DNA from: Microvirgula aerodenitrificans DSM 15089
GTDB lineage: Bacteria > Pseudomonadota > Gammaproteobacteria > Burkholderiales > Aquaspirillaceae
NCBI RefSeq assembly: GCF_000620105.1
Contig: NZ_JHVK01000012.1
Location: forward strand, 58,399-122,398
Reading direction: 5' to 3'
Length of the DNA stretch: 64,000 nt
Below, piece after piece: positions 59,902 through 64,000 of this stretch. Made by a program: the position numbers and the translations under genes. The stretch's first letter is position 1; every line of letters starts with the position of its first letter. Below the pieces are notes generated by a model that saw only the letters and a program-made list of their open reading frames with translations, ran no database searches and had not been told where the DNA came from.

Positions 59902-60864
59902 TTACAGCTTGCCTGCCAGCTTGCGGTTGCGCAGCACGCACAGCAGGTCGACGGCGATATGCGCCGCCGAAATGGCGGTGATTTCGCTCTGGTCGAACGG
60001 CGGCGACACTTCAACCACGTCCATGCCGACCAGGTTGACGTCTTCCATGCCGCGGATGATCTGCAGCGCCTGCGCACTGCTCAGGCCGCCCGGAACCGGC
60101 GTGCCGGTGCCCGGTGCAAAGGCCGGGTCCAGGCAGTCGATGTCGAAGGTCAGATAGGTCGGATTGTCGCCGACGATGGCCTTGATCCGGCGCAGCACTT
60201 CGGCACAGCCGATTTCATGCACGGTCGGCGCGTCGAGCATCTGCATGCCCATGAAGTCGTCGTTCCAGGTGCGGATGCCGATCTGCACCGAGCGCGCCGG
60301 GTCGATCAGGCCTTCCCGGATCGCCTTGTAGAACATGGTGCCGTGATTCAGGCTGTCCGGCTCATCGTCCGGCCAGGTATCGCAATGCGCATCGAAGTGG
60401 ATCAGCGACAGCGGCTTGCCGTATTTTTCCGCATGTGCGGTCAGCAGCGGGTAGGTGATGTAATGGTCGCCGCCAAAGGTCAGCATCTTCGCGCCGCTGT
60501 CGATAATGGTGCGCGCATGGTCGACGATGCTTTTCTTGATCGTCAGCGGATTGTGCGCATCGAACCAGCAGTCGCCGTAATCGATCACCGCCAGGTCATC
60601 GAACGGGTCGAAGCCCCACGGGAACGGTTTCAGTTCGGCCAGTTGCACCGACGCGGCACGCACCGCCGCCGGCCCGAGGCGGGCGCCGGGACGGAAAGTG
60701 GTCGCCAGATCCAGCGGCACGCCGCTGACGGCGACGTCGACACCGCGCAGGTCGCGCGTGTAGTTGCGGCGCATGAACGACAGCACGCCTGCGTAGGTAT
60801 TTTCGATATTCGAGCCGTACAGGCCCTGACGGCGCATCGCGCCATCGCCAAGAATGTCAGTCAT
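59902..60864 (-). CDS. speB: Agmatinase/ureohydrolase family protein
   Basis: This 320-residue ureohydrolase has the full dimanganese site: His in FGGDHYITYPL, Asp and His in IHFDAHCDTWPDD, and the two Asp in TFDIDCLDPAFAPGTGTP. Agmatine is the likely substrate, giving putrescine and urea, although related enzymes act on guanidinobutyrate or guanidine, and the substrate loop cannot be judged by eye. It is convergent with the cob operon and has a long upstream region. Confidence 0.9.
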   Translation of the reverse strand: MTDILGDGAMRRQGLYGSNIENTYAGVLSFMRRNYTRDLRGVDVAVSGVPLDLATTFRPGARLGPAAVRAASVQLAELKPFPWGFDPFDDLAVIDYGDCWFDAHNPLTIKKSIVDHARTIIDSGAKMLTFGGDHYITYPLLTAHAEKYGKPLSLIHFDAHCDTWPDDEPDSLNHGTMFYKAIREGLIDPARSVQIGIRTWNDDFMGMQMLDAPTVHEIGCAEVLRRIKAIVGDNPTYLTFDIDCLDPAFAPGTGTPVPGGLSSAQALQIIRGMEDVNLVGMDVVEVSPPFDQSEITAISAAHIAVDLLCVLRNRKLAGKL

Positions 60865-61294
60865 TCGGTAACTCCCGGTCCAGAGAGTACGCCGGCCACC
60901 GGGTCACGCAGGACCCTGATTCGCCAGCGATTCCCGTCCATCTTGCGCAGCCGACGGGTGAAGGCTGCCGCGCACCCCGCGCGGAAAACGGCGGAAGTGT
61001 GCCCGACCCCGGCCGGCGGGACAAGCGGCATGCGGACCGGGCCATGACAGGAAAATATCTGCCGCCGGAGGGTACCCGCTCATAGAAAAAATAAATCGCC
61101 ATTTGCTTTCGCTGTTGTCCGACAGCGCATAGCCTGTAGCACAGTTGTTCATTCCCGCCCGGGGAATCGTCCTGTCCGCAGCGGGCAGCCGACGCGTCCC
61201 CCTCCTTGTCGCGTGGTCCGGTTTCCAGACCGGCGCCTGACGTCCCGTGTCCCACCGCGACCAACCGCGGCGCCATGCCGCCAGGAGGCCTGCG
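60865..61294. other. Intergenic region between agmatinase and antiporter genes
   Basis: This 430-base divergent gap has no credible gene. It should hold both promoters; an A+T-rich stretch (61082-61100) is the likeliest promoter area. The minus-strand leader of speB is GC-rich with several small inverted repeats, but I could not match it to a known riboswitch. Confidence 0.5.
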
Positions 61295-62503
61295 ATGAAT
61301 CATCTCGCCGAACTGCTGCCGGCCCTGCCGGCCTCGTTCAACATACTGACCACCTTTGGTGCCCTGCTGGCGGCAGGCATTATCGGTGCCCGCCTGTTTG
61401 TCCGTACCCTGCGCCTGCCGATCCTGTCGGCCTGGGTCCTGACCGGCTTCATTCTCGGCCCGGCCGCTCTGGGTCTGGTCAACCAGGCACAACTGACCGA
61501 TCTGCAGCCGCTGGTGGAAATCGGGCTGGCACTGATCCTGTTCCAGCTCGGGCGCCGGCTCGACGTCGGCTGGCTGCTGCGCGAGCGCTGGCTGGCCATG
61601 ACCTCGCTGGCCATCGCCATGACCCTGTTCGCCGCCGTGGCGGTGGCGCTCGGCGCCGTCGGTCTCAGCGTGACCACCTCGCTGCTGATCGCCGCGCTGA
61701 CGCTGGCCGTCTCGCCGGCGACACTGCTGCTGACCATACGCGAACTGCGCGCCGAAGGCGTGGTCAGCGAGCGGGCGCTGAACCAGACCGCGCTGATCCA
61801 CCTGCTCGGCTGGCTGGCGCTGGGGCTGACCCTGGCCGGCTGGCAGGCACACAGCCAGCCGCTGACCGCCTCACTGCTCAGCCTGCTCGCACGCAGCGTC
61901 GCCGCCCTGCTGCTTGGTCTGTTCAGCGCCTGGCTGGCGGTCCGGCTGGCCGACTGGCTTGGCAAGCTCGACGGCTACCAGCCAGTGATTCTGGTCGCCC
62001 TGGTCACCGTCACCATGGGCATCTGCAGCTGGCTCGGCTGGCCGGCCGCCGTGTCGCTGCTGGTGTTCGGCAGCGCCACCCGCCGCATGGACCGCCAGTT
62101 CGCCCTGGCCGAACCGGATCTGCTGCCTTATGGCAGGCTGCTGTATGTCGCCCTGTTTGTCCTCGCCGGTGCCGCGCTGGAACCCCGTGCGCTGGCCGTG
62201 GCCTGGCTGCCGGCCGTGGTCGTGCTGGTGGTCCGGCTGGCGGTGCCGGTAGCGATGATGGTGCTGCTGGCCCGGCCCAATGGCGTCGACTACCGGCAGG
62301 GCGTCGCCATCGGCGCCACACTGTGGCCGGTCGCCGGCGCCCCGCTGATCGGCATCGGTATGGTCGGCCAGTTCAACCCGGTGCTGGCCAGCCAGTTGGC
62401 GGCCATCTCGCTGTCGATACTGCTGCTGTCCGAACTGCTCGGGCCGATCGTCATCCGTCAGGCGCTGCGCGTCTGCAAGGAACACGGGGAGAACACGCGA
62501 TGA
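61295..62503 (+). CDS. CPA2-type monovalent cation:proton antiporter
   Basis: This 402-residue membrane protein has about twelve hydrophobic segments of the KefB/Na+-H+ exchanger fold, with GFILGPAALGL and FQLGRRLD early, and ends just after the last membrane segment. It has no C-terminal RCK/TrkA-N domain, so it is not a full KefB/KefC. I chose the ATG at 61295 because AGGAGG lies nine bases upstream. It overlaps the ybdK-type ligase gene by four bases. Confidence 0.88.
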   Translation: MNHLAELLPALPASFNILTTFGALLAAGIIGARLFVRTLRLPILSAWVLTGFILGPAALGLVNQAQLTDLQPLVEIGLALILFQLGRRLDVGWLLRERWLAMTSLAIAMTLFAAVAVALGAVGLSVTTSLLIAALTLAVSPATLLLTIRELRAEGVVSERALNQTALIHLLGWLALGLTLAGWQAHSQPLTASLLSLLARSVAALLLGLFSAWLAVRLADWLGKLDGYQPVILVALVTVTMGICSWLGWPAAVSLLVFGSATRRMDRQFALAEPDLLPYGRLLYVALFVLAGAALEPRALAVAWLPAVVVLVVRLAVPVAMMVLLARPNGVDYRQGVAIGATLWPVAGAPLIGIGMVGQFNPVLASQLAAISLSILLLSELLGPIVIRQALRVCKEHGENTR

Positions 62504-63609
62504 GACTCGAATTCACGCCATCGACGCCACTGACTTTCGGTATCGAGCTGGAACTGCAGATCCTCAACCGGCGCGACTACGCGCTGACCCGGGGGGCCGC
62601 CGACATGATGCGGCTGATCGAGCGCCAGGGCCCGGTCGGCGACATCAAGCCGGAAATCACTGAAGGCATGATCGAGATCGCCAGCGCCGTCCACACCGAC
62701 GCCAATGCCATGCTCGACGAGCTGAAAACCATCCGCAAGCAACTGCTGGGTGCCGCCGACAAGCTCAACCTGGCCCTGTCCGGCGGTGGCACCCACCCGT
62801 TTTCGCGCTTTGCCGAGCAGCGCATCTATCCGAAGGAGCGCTACAAGCTGGTATCCGAGCTGTACGGCTATCTGGCCAAGCAGTTCACGGTATTCGGCCA
62901 GCACATCCATATCGGCTGCCCGGACGGCGATGCCGCCTGCCGGCTGACACACCGGCTGGCAGCGGTGATTCCGCATTTCATCGCGCTGTCGGCCTCCTCG
63001 CCGTACTGGCAGGGCAGTGACAGCGCCTTCGCCTCGTCGCGTCTGAATGCGGTCAATGCCTTTCCGCTGTCCGGCTCGATGCCGTTCGTGCTCGACTGGT
63101 CGTCGTTCAACGACTATTTCGAGCGCATGGCCGGTTACGGCATCGTGCGCTCGATGAAGGATTTCTACTGGGACGTCCGGCCCAAGCCGGAATACGGCAC
63201 GGTGGAAATCCGGGTCTGCGATACGCCGCTGTCGCTGGAACGGGCGGTCGAGCTGGGTGCCTATGCGCGCACGCTGGCCGCCGCTTTCCTGGCCGACGAC
63301 AGCACGCCGAGCGCTGACGTCTATCTGACCTACAGCTACAACCGCTTCCAGGCCTGCCGCTTCGGCCTGCAGGGCGAGATCATCGGCAGCGACGGCAAGG
63401 TCGCCTCGTTGAGTGCCTCGATCCTGACCATGCTGTCCCGGCTCGCGCCGCAGGCCGGGCAACTGGGCACGCAGCCGCAGCTCGATGCGCTGGCACAGCG
63501 GGTGATTCGCAGCGACAGCGATGCGGACTGGCTGCGCCGCCAGTACACCGAAACCGAGTCGTACTCGCACATGGCCCGGCTGGCGTCGGCGCAATGGGAG
63601 AACCGCTAG
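62500..63609 (+). CDS. YbdK family carboxylate-amine ligase (GCS2)
   Basis: This 369-residue ligase of the glutamate-cysteine ligase type 2 family has TFGIELELQILNRRDY at its start, the acidic metal and ATP site, and EITEGMIEIAS and GGTHPFSRFAEQRI after it. YbdK has weak gamma-glutamylcysteine ligase activity in E. coli; the true substrate is unknown. It starts within the stop of the antiporter gene (ATGA), so the two are co-translated. Confidence 0.9.
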   Translation: MRLEFTPSTPLTFGIELELQILNRRDYALTRGAADMMRLIERQGPVGDIKPEITEGMIEIASAVHTDANAMLDELKTIRKQLLGAADKLNLALSGGGTHPFSRFAEQRIYPKERYKLVSELYGYLAKQFTVFGQHIHIGCPDGDAACRLTHRLAAVIPHFIALSASSPYWQGSDSAFASSRLNAVNAFPLSGSMPFVLDWSSFNDYFERMAGYGIVRSMKDFYWDVRPKPEYGTVEIRVCDTPLSLERAVELGAYARTLAAAFLADDSTPSADVYLTYSYNRFQACRFGLQGEIIGSDGKVASLSASILTMLSRLAPQAGQLGTQPQLDALAQRVIRSDSDADWLRRQYTETESYSHMARLASAQWENR

Positions 63610-63638
63610 CCAGCATTGGCTATTTATCCTGGGAAGCG

Positions 63639-63672
63639 AAGAAGCCCCCGTGCATGGCACGGGGGCTTCTTT
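63639..63672 (+). terminator. Rho-independent terminator after ybdK-type gene
   Basis: Perfect 15-base arms (63639-63653 and 63657-63671) surround ATG and carry GAAGCCCCCGTGC. TTCTTT follows on the plus strand. It is near-symmetrical and can also act as a second terminator for the rRNA operon. Confidence 0.85.
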
Positions 63673-63706
63673 GCGTATCCGTCACGATCGCCACGCACCA
63701 ATGAAA

Positions 63707-63735
63707 GAAGCCCTCGTACAGGGTACGAGGGCTTC
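63707..63735 (-). terminator. Terminator of the rRNA operon
   Basis: GAAGCCCTCGTAC (63707-63719) pairs perfectly with GTACGAGGGCTTC (63723-63735). On the minus strand it follows the 5S gene and is followed by TTTCATT. Confidence 0.88.
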
Positions 63736-63744
63736 AGTATAGGA

Positions 63745-63860
63745 CCTGGCGGTGACCTACTTTCGCATGGGCAAGTGCCACACTATCATCGGCGCAAAGC
63801 AGTTTCACGGTCCTGTTCGGGATGGGAAGGGGTGGTTCCCGCTCGCTATGGCCGCCAGGG
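63745..63860 (-). rRNA. rrf: 5S ribosomal RNA
   Basis: On the minus strand the segment starts CCTGGCGGCCATAGCGAGC and ends GTAGGTCACCGCCAGG, whose ends pair. The inner sequence GAACCACCCCTTCCCATCCC and CCGAACAGGACCGTGAAAC is typical of proteobacterial 5S. The length is about 116 bases; ends may be off by a few. Confidence 0.96.
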
Positions 63861-63971
63861 TAAAAGGTTGGTCGCCGGGACTTATCCCAACAACCAGAAA
63901 CAGAAGAAGCAACAACTTCAAGTCAGATTTTGCGTATCGCTCGCTCACACAGCCGAATGTCTCGACTTATA

Positions 63972-64000
63972 GGATCAAGCCGCACGGGCAATTAGTATCG
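63972..64000 (-). rRNA. rrl: 23S ribosomal RNA, 3' end only
   Basis: On the minus strand the last bases read CGATACTAATTGCCCGTGCG and then GCTTGATCC, the usual 3' end of 23S rRNA in this group. The gene continues past the window. The 111-base spacer to 5S (63861-63971) contains no tRNA. Confidence 0.85.

Noticed and set aside
60865..60960. Guanidine-I (ykkC) riboswitch before the agmatinase gene
   Set aside because: Fragments resembling AGGGTCC and CCGGGAG occur on the minus strand, but the order and the conserved AAAGCCC core do not fit.
61213..62499. Upstream extension of the ybdK-type reading frame through the antiporter gene
   Set aside because: This part is out of frame with the antiporter and has no family similarity; the ATG at 62500 begins the GCS2 domain.
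63861..63971. tRNA gene between 23S and 5S rRNA
   Set aside because: No cloverleaf or TTCGA-type T-loop is present in the spacer.

Overview
The window is GC-rich chromosomal DNA from a Gram-negative betaproteobacterium. LptD/LptE/SurA show an outer membrane. LeuA, ProS, PurH and Fis resemble Neisseriales proteins, and the zapA-6S RNA-5-FCL, dusB-fis and lemA-TPM neighbourhoods fit that lineage. I would place it near Chromobacteriaceae, but the species cannot be fixed from sequence alone. Almost all of the window is housekeeping DNA with short intergenic gaps. I see no prophage, integrase, transposase, CRISPR array or tRNA gene.

Layout. 1-1117: end of a glutathione-dependent formaldehyde oxidation operon (adhC, fghA). 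1263-6425: a functional-amyloid (Fap) locus. A minus-strand operon fapA-fapB-fapC-fapD-fapE lies behind a sigma-54-type promoter, and the outer-membrane exporter gene fapF faces it on the plus strand. 6762-8324: psd-pssA phospholipid synthesis. 8441-11176: an extradiol-type dioxygenase, then an unusual LeuA with an in-frame N-terminal helix-turn-helix domain behind an array of GGACA/TGTCC operator-like sites. 11303-11660: hairpin and a 152-bp tandem duplication. 11705-17738: CaCA antiporter, hemerythrin, ampD, kup, proS. 17758-23029: patatin, holA, lptE, leuS. 23283-30414: ruvC, murU, amgK, then divergently lptD, surA and an rRNA pseudouridine synthase. 30424-35843: DUF2252 with a small coupled ORF, proA, DUF3422, sulfate-binding protein. 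35934-37324: rnpB and a TacAT-type toxin-antitoxin pair. 37332-43310: lipoprotein, dusB-fis, purH, purD. 43318-51578: lemA-TPM-TPM, pyrE, xthA, AraC regulator and DMT exporter, TauE permease, EVE protein, 5-FCL, 6S RNA, zapA, zapB-like. 51628-59885: B12 uptake and salvage (riboswitch-btuB-cobU-btuF on minus; cobT-cobC-cbiB-cobD-cobS on plus). 59902-63609: agmatinase, CPA2 antiporter, YbdK ligase. 63639-64000: 3' end of an rRNA operon on the minus strand (23S end, 5S, terminators).

Functional themes. The Fap locus is the most distinctive accessory system: signal-peptide-bearing repeat proteins, a C39 protease and a beta-barrel with an N-terminal coiled coil make a complete amyloid export set, with fapF inverted relative to the canonical fapABCDEF order. 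Peptidoglycan recycling is represented by AmpD and the AmgK/MurU pair. Cobalamin genes cover uptake and late nucleotide-loop assembly, so the strain probably salvages corrinoids unless ring-synthesis genes lie elsewhere. The LeuA fusion, with operator-like copies overlapping its predicted promoter, suggests that a biosynthetic enzyme carries its own DNA-binding domain.
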